Assembly: GCA_023653785.1 (NCBI GenBank)
Contig: JAMKCH010088219.1
Span: 1-64,000, forward strand
Direction of reading: 5' to 3'
DNA: 64,000 nt
Source: Ophioderma brevispina
Taxonomy: Eukaryota; Echinodermata; Ophiuroidea; Amphilepidida; Ophiodermatidae
Position numbers and translations under genes: made by a program. Every line of letters begins with the position of its first letter. The first letter of the stretch is position 1. A model generated the notes under the pieces. It ran no database searches, had not been told where the DNA came from, and saw nothing but the letters and a program-made list of their open reading frames with translations. Positions 47,921 through 58,789 of the stretch are shown piece by piece.

Positions 47921-48446
47921 CAATATCATCAATCTGGCATTTGACACCAGTGCAAACTTCAATGGTGCCCTCAGGTAGAAATACAACACTGACAATATCA
48001 CAGCAAGTTGGAAATGATTCTCTGTGATGTCCCTAAACCAATAATACTAAAATCTCAATTTTGGCCCAACTTATAGCAACTTAGTAGCAATAAAACAATG
48101 ACAACTGCCTCCAAACTATTAGAAACACCCTGTATCAACGAATGATTATGGTTCACCTTGACAACGATCGATAAAGCTTCCTGGGTTACTGAAATATTCA
48201 TTATTCGCTATAGCTACATAATACTGAAGTACGTGACAATTCATTCCATCAAAGGAATGAGTCGTTTATTACCATACGTGCCTGACAATGAGAACACATA
48301 TTAAACGCAACCTCATTTCAATTCTAATGGCTTTTTTTTCAAGAATTAATGTGAACAAAATTACGATTACGACTCGCTGGTGTTCACGACAATTGAGCTC
48401 GCTATCCCCACACGTTTTGAGGCTGGCCAATGTAATCATTCTTATA

Positions 48447-49386
48447 GAGCGGGAGCTAGGACTTGGGTCAAACATCATCGTTCATGTCCCACTACATCTC
48501 AGCTTTGACACCTTTGATAGTTAGTATGGACCCTCTCTATCAATGCAAGGTCGTTAGTGGTCTCAAATTGTGGTGTTACTTTCTCAATAGGGGCCAATTT
48601 AAGTTTACACAGGGGCCAAACTTTTAATTACTCCAATCATGTTCAAATGTATGCCATATCGTCCGTCTAGTCATAAGGATTCCAAAAATATATAGTTTGT
48701 ACCACCTATGACCATTGGTTTTAGAGTTATTGGGTAAAAATGGCTATAAGTGTAAAAAAAGGTCAATTTCCATTTGTACAGGGGTCAAAATCAGAAGTTC
48801 CCGCAATTTTGGTAAAAAATGAAACAAATTGTTCATCTAGCTTAATGTGTCAAAATAAGGAATAGTTTGCAGCATCTGCAATGCATAGTTATCATGTTAT
48901 GTGACAAAATAGGTCATGTGTACTATAATCCAATTGACATTGACCTTCTTTGACCTTTATCTCGGTAAGTAAACATTTAACATAATCAAAACTATACTTT
49001 TGGGAGTCCTCATTCCTCAGGCAATAATTTGCAAACATTTAAAATATAATCATAGTGACTTTCAATGTTGACCCCTGTACAAATTGAGTTTGACCTAGTC
49101 ATTTTTACGCTACAACTCCAATAGTCGTATGTGGTACAAACTATACATTTTTGGAATCCTTATGAGTAGACGGACAATATGAAAGATGTTTCAACATGTT
49201 GGAGTAATTTAAAAGTTTGACCCCTGTGTAACCTTAAATTCGCCCCTATTGAAAAAGTTGAGACCACTAACTATCTTGCATTAATGTAGAGGGTCCATAC
49301 TAACTGCTAAAGGTGTCAAACCTTAGATGTAGTCGGACATGAACGAACTCCATAAATAAGGACCCTATGATATTCTGCTCCTGCTC
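48447..49386. mobile_element. TA-flanked hairpin element, family A (940 bp)
   Basis: Ends GAGCGGGAGCTAGGAC and ATATTCTGCTCCTGCTC, each beside TA (48,445-48,446; 49,387-49,388). Nearly the whole element is a long imperfect hairpin centred near 48,915: GACACCTTTGATAGTTAGTA against TACTAACTGCTAAAGGTGTC, TCATAAGGATTCCAAAAATA against ATTTTTGGAATCCTTATGAG, and ATAGTTTGTACCACCTATGA against its inverted partner. No coding sequence. The short copy at 23,843 is a deletion derivative. Confidence 0.8.
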
Positions 49387-49517
49387 TATTAAGTTGGAAT
49401 GGCTTTTCTGACAGTAAGTGAAACAAGAACGATGTAGTCTCGGAAGCTGCGGTACGTGATTCTCTGAATGCGAAACTTAGACCAAGTAGGGCCCATTCCG
49501 CCTGATATCGTTTTAGT

Positions 49518-49700
49518 TTGATTTTTTTGTTTTATTTTTTATTTGGAATTATAATTTTTTCCTGGATGACTTTTTTTTTAATTTTATTTTTTTTATTTGA
49601 TTTCCTTGGGATTCTATTTGGGAATTGTTGTTGTACTTTTTTTTGGGAAAAAATTGGGAGATTTTTAATTGTTTTTTTATTTATTTTTTTATGTTTGAGT
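49518..49700 (+). repeat. T-rich low-complexity tract
   Basis: Runs of T separated by G and A give an 86-codon hydrophobic frame (FFLILFFLFDFLG) that is an artefact of composition. Confidence 0.6.
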
Positions 49701-49824
49701 CAAATGAGATTGCGTCAATGTCGGCATCCTCCGCCGATTTACAATTTGCGGAATGTCAATATCATGCATTTTCGCTGAGTGATTATGAGTCTTTTTCCAA
49801 TACCTCGTTGAATAAAGTTTTATA

Positions 49825-50749
49825 GTGGGGGACTGTAGTGAACAGATCGTATGTGAGTGTGCAAATCCGGATAAAATTGTGAATTTTGGTACACAAGTAC
49901 TTTATACATTGATAATCAAAATAATTGATGGAAGCACTTGCCAGACCCATTTCATGGCCCTCAGCTTGGATTTCAAGGTTACACAGGTGTGACATTTTTA
50001 AAATGTTCCGATTGTGTTGAAAAGCACACCATGATGTCTGTCTGGTTACAAGGATTCCAAAAAGGTATAGTTTATACTACCTGTGACTTATAGTTTAGTA
50101 TTTATGGGGTAACAACTGTAAAAATGGCAAAAAAGGAAATTTTGGTTTGTACAGTGGTCAAAAAAGTTGCTCCAATTTTTGTAAAATGTGGTTCAAATTG
50201 TTGGTTCAGCTAATAGAATGAAATATAGGAATAGTTTTGACTATCTTATGTGTCTGGTTATTAACCAAAATGGCGAATAAAGTCAACAGCTATTGGCAGC
50301 TATTGGATTCTATTGACCTGTGACCTATTTTGTTGGATAACGTGAAAACTAAGCATAACAGATAAGGCAAATTATTCCTTATTTCAATCATTTAAGCTAT
50401 AGGAAACAATTTGCACCACATATTAACTGAATCAAAGCAACTTTTAACTTTTGACCCATGTTCACCATTTTTACAGTTTTTACCCATAACTCCGGAACTA
50501 TAAGCCATAGATAGTGTAAACTATACCTTTTTGGAATCCTTGTAACCAGACAAACACCATGGTGTGCTTTTTAACACATTCGGAACATTTTAAATTTTTG
50601 ACCGCTGTATAACCTTGAAACCCAAGCTGGGGGCCATTAAGGGGGGTTGGCTTCCATCGATTTTATGGATTATCAATGCCTAAAGTACTTGTGTGTAAAA
50701 ATTCACAATTTTATCCGGAAGCGCACACTCTTACACTACAGTCCCCTGC
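49825..50749. mobile_element. TA-flanked hairpin element, related family (925 bp)
   Basis: Ends GTGGGGGACTGTAGTG and CACTACAGTCCCCTGC beside TA (49,823-49,824; 50,750-50,751). The arms pair over most of the length around about 50,285: GATAAAATTGTGAATTTT against AAAATTCACAATTTTATC, GGTTACAAGGATTCCAAAAA against TTTTTGGAATCCTTGTAACC, and CACCATGATG against its partner. It shares arm words with family A but has different termini. Only 438 bp separate it from the family-A copy. Confidence 0.8.
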
Positions 50750-50930
50750 TATTTAGGGTCTTCTTGTATTTCGCGACCTGATTTTTTTTTATCGGAGCCT
50801 ATGATTAATCCTTCTGAGTTGCGATCACAATGAAGGTGACAAGAGTAGCATGTCATGCCATAACTTCTTGGCAATTTTATCTACAGCGTTTATGGAACGC
50901 TCAATGTTCAATAATTCGAATTTTCTACCA

Positions 50931-51345
50931 AAATCCAGGTTATCGGTCGATAATCCAAGATTTTCATTCGATAATCCAAGATTTTCAAGAAAAACTTGGA
51001 TTTTCAATTGATAATCCAAGTTTTTCGACGCTGAATTCGAAAACTTGGATTATCGAAGTGAAAATCCAAGTTTTTGCTTTGAAAATCCAAGACTTTTAAC
51101 GTCCAATGTGTCCAAGAATTCGAAAATCTTGGACTATCAATATTGCTAATCCAAGTTTTTCAGCTCATTTTTAAAATTGTGGATTATCAAATAGAAAAAA
51201 AAATGGATTTTACTTTGGTAATCCAAGATTTTTTTAATTATTGGACATTGAGCGTCGAAAAATTTGGATTATCAATTGATATTCCAAAATTTTCGACGAC
51301 CAATGTACAATATTTAGAACAAAATTTGGATTAAAAACTTGAATT
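50931..51345. repeat. Array of short inverted repeats (AATCCAAG / CTTGGATT)
   Basis: About a dozen copies of AATCCAAGWTTTTC-like words and several complements (AAAACTTGGATTATCRAT) alternate over 0.4 kb with irregular spacing. Recurrent linkers are TCGATAATCC, ATTCGAAAA and TTTTCGACG. No unit length is fixed, so it is not an ordinary tandem repeat or a CRISPR array. No coding content. Confidence 0.75.
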
Positions 51346-51355
51346 TTTGAAAAGA

Positions 51356-53105
51356 TTACAGGTGTTAGATTGAGCTGTCGTCGTCCACCTGGCCACGTAT
51401 AAATAAACCTCGAGCTTCTACTGTGAGTTTAAGGGGGGTATGGGGTCTGAAAATGATTAAAAATTGTTCTAATTCAGAAAATGATACAATGCAATGGCTA
51501 AATTGTGCAGATTGTAATCTACGAAATGCTTTTTATTCGATTGCAATCGGACGTTCGGTTCCCGAGATATTGCTGATCAAAGTGAAGAAGTGTATGCAAA
51601 ATTTGCCAAAAATGCATCATCTCCTATATTTTATCATGTAAAAAATTTAAAGGGGTTATATTTAAGATATTTTAAAAGATATTATTTATGAACTATTTAA
51701 TGCATTTATTTTGGCTAAGTCGAAGTACTCATATTATCTTTTCCATAATTTAAAGTAATTAAATGTCACTGGGTAAGTGATTTTTATGTATTTTATTGTT
51801 TTCTCACCCTGCGATATTTAAGAACATTATTTTAAAAATTAATTACAGGACAATGGATGCACCTATTTCGATAATTCTTTCATTAATAATTATGATAATT
51901 CAGTATCAAATGAAATGTTAAAAAATAATTCCATATTTCACATCAAAAGCGCCCTCAATTTTGTCAAATGTTTCGAGGCCAATAACTCGTTTCGTTAAAA
52001 TACGCAAACATCCAAAACGAAAACGAACGTAACTACAGAACGCTACATGCTATGAACATGAAATTTGGCACACATATTAGGCAAATATAGGGCTAGTGAA
52101 CCATGAAGGCCGATTTTCAAAATTGTGCTCCAATTTCAAATTATGCCATGAAATTATGCGATTGGTCGACTGCCGGTTGCCATGGCAACGGTATTAAAAA
52201 TTCTGCTTCACGGTTCACTGCGTATTTGCCCCTGCATATGCCACCCAAGTTTCGTCCAAGTAGCATGTTGAGTTATTTAGTTACATCCGTTCTAGTGTTT
52301 AGCCAATCAGAGGCCTTACGTGGTTACCATGGTAACCAGAGCAAAAATTCACATGGATTTTAAAAGTTTGTGACATGGGCTACAATATGATGTATAACAT
52401 GTATATACCACTATTTAGGAAAACTAAGAAAATCATTTCAAAGTTCACTGCTTCAGACCCCATACTGCCCCCTTAACTAACTTTGACCGTATATTTCAGC
52501 ATTTATTGGAAACTGAAACAAAGCTGAACGAAGGTCACAAAAGAAATGTTGTTTGATAAGCTGTGACCTAACATCTTTGTGCAGAACCATGACCCGTAAC
52601 TTCAAATCAAAAGTCAAGGGTATGAGCGATCTATATTATACAAGACACGCAATATGATACCGTGCATTGCTGAAATTACTACTAAACCATCATTTTTTAA
52701 ACAATCTCATCCATGATCGTCACCAGTTTACCCTTATTTCATATAGTTCGGTATCGCCAATGGTGTATAGAAAGGGGGATACGCAGCAAGTTATGGGTTA
52801 TGGTCCTACACAAAGATGTTAGGTCACACTTATCAGCCTGCCAAACAATTGCAATTTGTCTTTCATGAGTTTTGTTTATCTTCGTTTCCTTTTCGAATAA
52901 ACGATGAAATATGGGGTCAAAGTTAATTGAACGCACAGTAGAAGCTCATGGTTGCATGAACGAGGATAGGTATTTTGTGAAAAAATAACTCGATCTATAA
53001 ATCGGGACGGTGATAACACCTAAAACCTTTTCAACTGCATGGGCAGTAACAATGGCGCTGCACGTCTAGAGCGGCTTAATGAATAAACAGCGCTATTAAT
53101 TGTTA
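51356..53105 (+). mobile_element. Fold-back element, family B (copy 5), interrupted
   Basis: AGGTGTTAGATTGAGCTG and AATAAACCTCGAGCTTCTAC match the left half of other B copies. After an insert (51,433-52,472) the copy resumes with TTTGACCGTATATTTCAGCA, AAGCTGTGACCTAACATCTT, TTAATTGAACGCACAGTAGA and GATAACACCTAAAA. The left third is missing, and its place is taken by the short inverted-repeat array. Confidence 0.7.
51433..52472. mobile_element. TTAA-flanked element nested in B copy 5 (1.04 kb)
   Basis: Flanked by TTAA (51,429-51,432; 52,473-52,476). Ends GGGGGGTATGGGGTCTGAA and TTCAGACCCCATACTGCCCC are inverted. The host B sequence reads straight across if the insert and one TTAA are removed. 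The interior is AT-rich with one 86-codon frame (52,103-52,363) of no known family. piggyBac-type non-autonomous element is likely. Confidence 0.8.
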
Positions 53106-53109
53106 ATTG

Positions 53110-53487
53110 AATAGAATTATGTGATTAATTATTAAACGGTATCTATATCTGATCATGTTTGTCACTCACTTTTTTTTTACCCCTGAGACGTATTGGCTTA
53201 CTTGTCCAAAAAAGCGATTACATGCCTCGTGAATTCTGTTATCATTTCGCGTCTTAATTTTTGCAACCCCTTCACCCCTTGGCTACGGCCCTGAGTTTAT
53301 CAAAACATCCTCCACACCTCAAAGTGAATAATACCCTAACTCGCGGTAATTTGGTTTTCTTCCACATCTGATGCATTAATCACAGCACCCATACCCCGCA
53401 AGAACATTAGTGCAGCTTTTTGACCTGACCAAGCCTTTGATAAGAGTCCTTACGGTCCTTTGCTGCTCAAAATAAGATTCGTTGGTA
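53110..53487. other. No gene recognised
   Basis: Between B copy 5 and the Jockey-like 3' end; no signal. Confidence 0.3.
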
Positions 53488-54735
53488 TCTTCTTCTTCTT
53501 GCGTATGAGGCAGCAGCTAAATGTGTTGTAAACGGTGGAGCCAGCTCACTGTCGATTGGTTGGGGTTGAGAAGTCTATGTCCACCGGTGGACGAAAGGAT
53601 GGGCACTCATTGAAAATGTGATCCGCAGTCTGTGATGGAGAACCACATTGGCAGGCTGGCGATGGCCGCAGCCCCAATCGGTGCATATTGCTGTTGAAGC
53701 AACCGACTCCTGTGCGAATCTGGTTTAAGGTGACCCATTCCTTGCGTGGAAGATTACAACCATAAAGGGGGGAAGAGAAGGTGGGGGGGGGGGGCATTGT
53801 AGTCTGTCATCGGTGTAATAGTGTGTTGATCTGGTCTGGAGTATCTACCAGGCAGTGTTCCATGTCTAAGATGTTTAAATGTGACTGGAGTTTAGAAAGC
53901 ATGGCGTAGCTATGGATTTTCATATTGGGGGGGGCATGTGCCTCTCACCGACAGAAATGGTTAGGGTTCAGGCTCCGCCTATTCCCCTTTTGGGGTCCAG
54001 GGGCGAAGCCCCGTGGGGGTCGAGGCGGGTCGAAGCGCCTGAAATTTTTGGGTTTCATAATGCTTTAAATGTCTGCTGAGGGCTAAGTTTGTTGTACGAT
54101 GTTGGTACGTAAATTTATCCTTGTCGCACGCTGTCGCATTGAACTTCAAACCTATACTTGGATGGCAATCGGCCTGCAAGTGCCATGGCCTGAATTTTTC
54201 AAGTGAACACGACGGGCTCCTCTCAACCGACAAATCAAGTAAGTTGGGGCCCTCGGCCCCCCTGCCCCCCCCCCCCCCCCCCTCTGGCTACGCCTGTAGA
54301 AGCGTGTCGACAGAAAGGTCGACGAGAGCACAGTCTCTGTCTGCCGAGCTGGTGTGATTCTTTGGCAGTGTTATGCAGCAGGTGCTTGTTGTCCATCAGA
54401 GCCTTATTCACTAGTTTGTGCGTGTGGTGTTCTCTCCGAAGTACTGCAGGTGCAATGCTTTAAAGCACTGGTAGAAACTCAGATGGAGTAGGACGGAGGC
54501 AACCAGTAAAGGTTCTCAAGGTCTCGTTGAGTAATGTGTCCAGCTTCTTTGTGTGAGAGCTGTTGCACAATGCTGGGTTGGCATATTCAGCAGCGCTGTA
54601 GACCAGAGCCAAGGCGGTGGTGCGTAGAGTCTTTGGGCTGGCACCCCATGAGGATCCAACAAGTGGGCACAGGAGGTTATTCCTCAAATATACCTTGGCG
54701 CATACGGACTCGAGATGCTGCCGGTAAGTAAGCTG
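53488..54735 (-). pseudogene. Jockey-like non-LTR retrotransposon, 3' part
   Basis: Minus-strand frames give the C-terminal half of a Jockey-type polyprotein. At 54,738-54,460: LTYRQHLESVCAKV, then SSWGASPKTLRTTALALVYS, then NETLRTFTGCLRPTPSEFLP. At 54,460-54,300: HHTHKLVNKALMDNK. At 53,797-53,546: LNQIRTGVGCFNSNMHRLGL and CQCGSPSQTADHIFNECP, a zinc-knuckle-like CxC...H...C tail. A CTTCTTCTT tract at about 53,488-53,500 may be the 3' tail. The 5' part (endonuclease and RT core) is missing; the break is at 54,724, exactly where duplication II begins. A hAT-like MITE splits it. Confidence 0.85.
53900..54296. mobile_element. hAT-like MITE inside the Jockey-like relic
   Basis: Starts CATGGCGTAGCTATGG and ends CTGGCTACGCCTG. 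The interior has the same G-run, GGGGCGAAGCCCC and C18 order as the copy at 713-1,023, plus CGGCCTGCAAGTGCCAT shared with it. TTAGAAAG and TAGAAGCG outside the ends look like a mutated 8-bp duplication. Confidence 0.7.
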
Positions 54736-55236
54736 CAAATTCTAAGAAAAACAAACTAGTGCAACACATTAAAAACACACTAAATTGAAAAATTCAAGCA
54801 GAAAAAAATAAGAAAACATTAATAACAAAGGAGCAATCATGATGTCAATATTCGTTTTGTGTAGTGCCCTGTCGCCGTTATTTTTCTAGTCAAGAGCATA
54901 TTCCATACAAGGTCTTACAAACAACTTTAATTAGTTCTCCGTGAATTGGCTTGTAAACACATTGCGGCACAGACATTCGCTGCTGTATGTCTTTTTTAAC
55001 ATTTACACTTGAAAAGTTTCATTCAACTGAAAATACAATTCTGGCAAGACAAAATTCCTGGTAGACGTTTCATATAGAAGTCCCAAGTATGCAAATGAGG
55101 TATATTGCTATTTATTCCGTCAAGTGCTACTGCACAACAATTTACATTGCATGACGGAATCAATTGTAATACCTTTGTATGCTTGGGACTTCTATATGAA
55201 ACGTTTACCAGATTCCTTTGTAATATCTAAGTGTTT
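54724..55236 (+). repeat. Direct duplication II, copy 1
   Basis: 513 bp from GTAAGTAAGCTGCAAATTC to ATCTAAGTGTTT, apparently identical to 55,375-55,887. It is followed by 20 extra T. A C-family MITE is included at about 55,058-55,212. Confidence 0.95.
55058..55212. mobile_element. Palindromic MITE, family C (free copy)
   Basis: CTGGTAGACGTTTCATATAG pairs with CTATATGAAACGTTTACCAG, and the arms continue through AGTCCCAAGTATGCAAA and ATTCCGTCAAGTG. ATTC lies on both sides and may be the target duplication. It repeats at about 55,709-55,863 in the second duplicate. Confidence 0.75.
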
Positions 55237-55256
55237 TTTTTTTTTTTTTTTTTTTT
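55237..55256 (+). repeat. T20 join in duplication II
   Basis: The T-run here is 23 long; the first three T belong to the shared GTGTTT, leaving exactly 20. Confidence 0.85.
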
Positions 55257-55374
55257 ATTTGCACCCCATCATTTTCTGACTGTCTGGTCCTTATTGAATG
55301 AAAAACAGCAAGAAAATCAACTTTAGCACCAAAATCCTACGGGAACTGTTTCATTGACATACCAACCCACACTA
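55257..55374 (-). repeat. Terminal fragment of family G between duplicates
   Basis: ATTTGCACCCCATCATTTTC to CATACCAACCCACACTA is the reverse complement of 1,737-1,852. It ends at TA, immediately before copy 2 of duplication II. The inner edge is cut at the T20 run. Confidence 0.8.
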
Positions 55375-55887
55375 GTAAGTAAGCTGCAAATTCTAAGAAA
55401 AACAAACTAGTGCAACACATTAAAAACACACTAAATTGAAAAATTCAAGCAGAAAAAAATAAGAAAACATTAATAACAAAGGAGCAATCATGATGTCAAT
55501 ATTCGTTTTGTGTAGTGCCCTGTCGCCGTTATTTTTCTAGTCAAGAGCATATTCCATACAAGGTCTTACAAACAACTTTAATTAGTTCTCCGTGAATTGG
55601 CTTGTAAACACATTGCGGCACAGACATTCGCTGCTGTATGTCTTTTTTAACATTTACACTTGAAAAGTTTCATTCAACTGAAAATACAATTCTGGCAAGA
55701 CAAAATTCCTGGTAGACGTTTCATATAGAAGTCCCAAGTATGCAAATGAGGTATATTGCTATTTATTCCGTCAAGTGCTACTGCACAACAATTTACATTG
55801 CATGACGGAATCAATTGTAATACCTTTGTATGCTTGGGACTTCTATATGAAACGTTTACCAGATTCCTTTGTAATATCTAAGTGTTT
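55375..55887 (+). repeat. Direct duplication II, copy 2
   Basis: Same 513 bp as 54,724-55,236, offset 651. It then continues directly into GCGAATACTG, the start of duplication III. Confidence 0.95.
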
Positions 55888-55888
55888 G

Positions 55889-56224
55889 CGAATACTGTGT
55901 ATATGCAAGGTTTCTCATCAAAGAAATACGGTATCACCCTTTATGTTTATACATTTTTACGATACGTTTTCTCAAATGTTGTGAATCGTACAGAACATGT
56001 CTTTAGTGACTTAAGAAATTTGATAGTATATGTTTTGTTCAAATTTACAATTTACGCAAGACGTGTAATTTTCGCTTGACAATTTTATAGGAAGAATTTT
56101 ATAGAGGATTTGAGGGGAATACGAAAAAAATAGAAAGCGAGAGGGTGGAATATGAAAATTTTTATCAAGGAGAGGAAGAACATGAACTCTTAAATGGTGA
56201 AAGTTCATAAAATCAAGGGGGAAT
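55889..56224 (+). repeat. Direct duplication III, copy 1
   Basis: From CGAATACTGTGTATATGCAA to AATCAAGGGGGAATG. It recurs at 56,246-56,618 with substitutions (AAATGTTGTG/AAATTTTGTG) and lacks about 50 bp present in copy 2. Confidence 0.9.
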
Positions 56225-56225
56225 G

Positions 56226-56245
56226 TTTTTTTTTTTTTTTTTTTT
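56226..56245 (+). repeat. T20 join in duplication III
   Basis: Exactly 20 T between GGGGGAATG of copy 1 and CGAATACTG of copy 2. Confidence 0.9.
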
Positions 56246-56618
56246 CGAATACTGTGTATATGCAAGGTTTCTCATCAAAGAAATACGGTATCACCCTTTA
56301 TGTTTATACATTTTTACGATACGTTTTCTCAAATTTTGTGAATCGTAAAGAACATGTCTTTAGTGACTTAAGAAATTTGATAGTATATGTTTTGTTCAAA
56401 TTTACAATTTACGCAAGACGGTAATTTTCGCTTGACAATTTTATAGGAGGAGGGTCACTATTTCGTCGGCGGGGATGGAGAGTGGAGGATTTTGGATGAG
56501 GGGAGAGGGAATACGAAAAAAATAGAAAGCGAGAGGGGGGAATACGAAACTTTTTATCAAGGAGAGGAAGAACATGAAACTTTAAATGGTGGAAAGTTAT
56601 AAAATCAAGGGGGAATGC
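56246..56618 (+). repeat. Direct duplication III, copy 2
   Basis: Homologous to 55,889-56,224, with an extra G-rich 50 bp after TTATAGGAGG. It continues past GGGGGAATG into CCAAAGTTTG. Confidence 0.9.
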
Positions 56619-56624
56619 CAAAGT

Positions 56625-57125
56625 TTGAGTGGAAGCGAAAGAGGAATGCGAAATTTTTCGCCGAAAACGTTGTTGAATTCATACAAATCCCCACCTCAAC
56701 CGCGGCGGTGTAAATAAGGACCGCTCCCTTGGTGCAACAAACCAATTAGTAAGGATTAAGACTCCACCACACTGTGTTTACCAGTTAAACACTTTTCTAA
56801 ACACATTGTGCTAACTTGCTATCACAATGTTAAATATGTTTAATACATGTTTAGAGAGTTGATGGGATAATGGTTAGCAATGATTGAACATTCGTTCATC
56901 ACGGTATAGTAGCAACAAAGTCACTTGTATAACAATACTAGCGGGTTGTGATTTGAAGGGACGCGGTCACTAAACGGGTTGATCACTCTGCCACATGAAG
57001 CAACAATTAAGAGACATTACTTATTTCTCTTGCTTTATATGCCTTAAATGTCTTATGTCAAGAGTGTCAAAGTTTAGGCCCCCTATCTCAACTGCTATGA
57101 AGCCAGGTGACATTTAATATGCCAA
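56625..57125. other. No gene recognised
   Basis: Nothing assignable apart from repeated AACACATT/AAACAC words near 56,770-56,815. Confidence 0.3.
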
Positions 57126-57129
57126 ATTA

Positions 57130-57690
57130 CACTGTGCAACCAAGGAACTCGCCACGCACTTCCCAAAGACCCCCCCCCCCCCCCAGTTGGGTTAGCTATG
57201 GAAGGAGAGAAGGAAAGGGGATTCTCAGTGACGTAGCTATAATACTGGGGAATGAGGGGAACCCTCTATGCATATCAGTTGTGCAAATTCCTGCTCCTTC
57301 CGGGCACCGCAGAGCTACAGATGGTGGGAATTCTGTAATGCCTACCTTGGGCCTCCAATCATAGTGCATTCTGCATGTTCCGGATCTGTTCCCCTGGCAG
57401 TGGACGGTTGGGGGGGGGGGGGAGGGGGTTGGGGGTAGGGGGTTGGGGAAGAAGTTACATTTGGGGAAGCCAAAAATTTTGCAGCTTGTTTGGTCCCAAA
57501 TTGCTGTTTTTGCCAAAATTCGGGTGATTTTTTGCCACAAATCACTGATTTTTGCCAAAGATATTTATTTTTCTGGTGGGGGGGGGGGGCTGTTTCTGGC
57601 CGGTGGGGATACTGGGAAAAAGAAAAAAAAAAGCGGACAATGCCACAACCCCCGCCCCGATTCTCACCCTGACCATAACCGGCACTGCTT
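57130..57690 (-). repeat. Mosaic repeat, family E (copy 1)
   Basis: GGTCCCAAATTGCTGTTTTT, CCAAAATTCGGGTGATTTTT and GATTTTTGCCAAAGATA recur inverted at 60,620-60,710 and 61,015-61,090. CTGCATGTTCCGGATCTGTT is the complement of ACAGATACGGAACATGCAG at 61,208. C- and G-runs punctuate it. Frames on both strands are repeat-derived. Confidence 0.6.
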
Positions 57691-57694
57691 GTCG

Positions 57695-58330
57695 TCCACC
57701 TTTGATGTCCTATCTTAACGACATTTCGTTGTTCATAAATTTGTTATTCATTTTAAAAATGACAATTTATATACCATGAAAATATCTGGGATGATAACAA
57801 TTTGGAAAAAAGCTACATAATTGTTAATTGAACATTTGAACATAAACGGGCAACGGCATAAAGCGTGGAAACTAATGTTGCTTATTTTAAACTGACATAA
57901 AATTGAAATGCAAACATCGAGGACTTACCGCCTATATACAATGATAACACCTTGATTTGGCTTAGACCTACAAAATTTTGAAGATTTGTACTTGATGGTC
58001 AAATTTTTGAGAAGTGCAAAGAATTAATAATTAAAAAATGACCGGGTATTGGCATTCAGATTACCACTCCTGCATGCCCAACCATCTCCGATTCACGTTT
58101 AATTTGGTTTTGCATATTGGATCTCCAGGCTACAATCATTGCACAAATATTAGCTCTGGGTCAGAGCCCTCGGTTTTGTTTTGTTTTTTTTTTTTATTAT
58201 TTTTTTTTTTTGTGAAAGTCGCGGTAATTTTGGGCCCTAAAGCTACGGAAATGTTTCTGGCTCTCACATACTCGCACATCAAAACGGAATTGAAATATCG
58301 GCGGAAACTTTCCGGATTGGGTGGGGGGTA
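57695..58330. other. No gene recognised
   Basis: AT-rich; a T-rich stretch at 58,170-58,215. No motif. Confidence 0.3.
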
Positions 58331-58789
58331 AAGACAATTCCCCGGGGTTTGTTTGGGTAGGGACGTGCCTCCGAAGTCTGAAGTAAGGACCCCATAGCTA
58401 TACCTTTTTTTTGCCAAAAAAGGGACCCAAACATATATCGGCTGATGGAAATTTTTAGAGCCAAATTTAGCCCAAATTTGCCATTTATTTCCAAAAATGT
58501 TGGCATTTTAGCAAATTTTTGCTCCGGATTGAAGAAATTTTGACTAATTTCCCACCAATTTTTTAGAAACTTTTGGCTTCCCCCGATGATGAAAATTTGC
58601 TATTTTCCAACCAATTTTGCGAAACCTTTGAAAAAGAACACCCATTGCTATATACCCCAAACATTATTGACATGAAACATTTATATCCCAGAAGGCTGAA
58701 AATGGGAACCGATGTCTGTGGCACGACCCCGTATGGTCATATTTGTGGGTTGATAACCCCCTGAGGAGCAATTCTAAGGCTACCTACAC

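Noticed and set aside
49518..49778. Hydrophobic 86-codon frame as a membrane protein
   Set aside because: T-rich low-complexity DNA yields F, L and I codons by composition.
50931..51345. CRISPR array
   Set aside because: Repeats are in both orientations, vary in sequence and have no constant spacer length; the DNA is eukaryotic.
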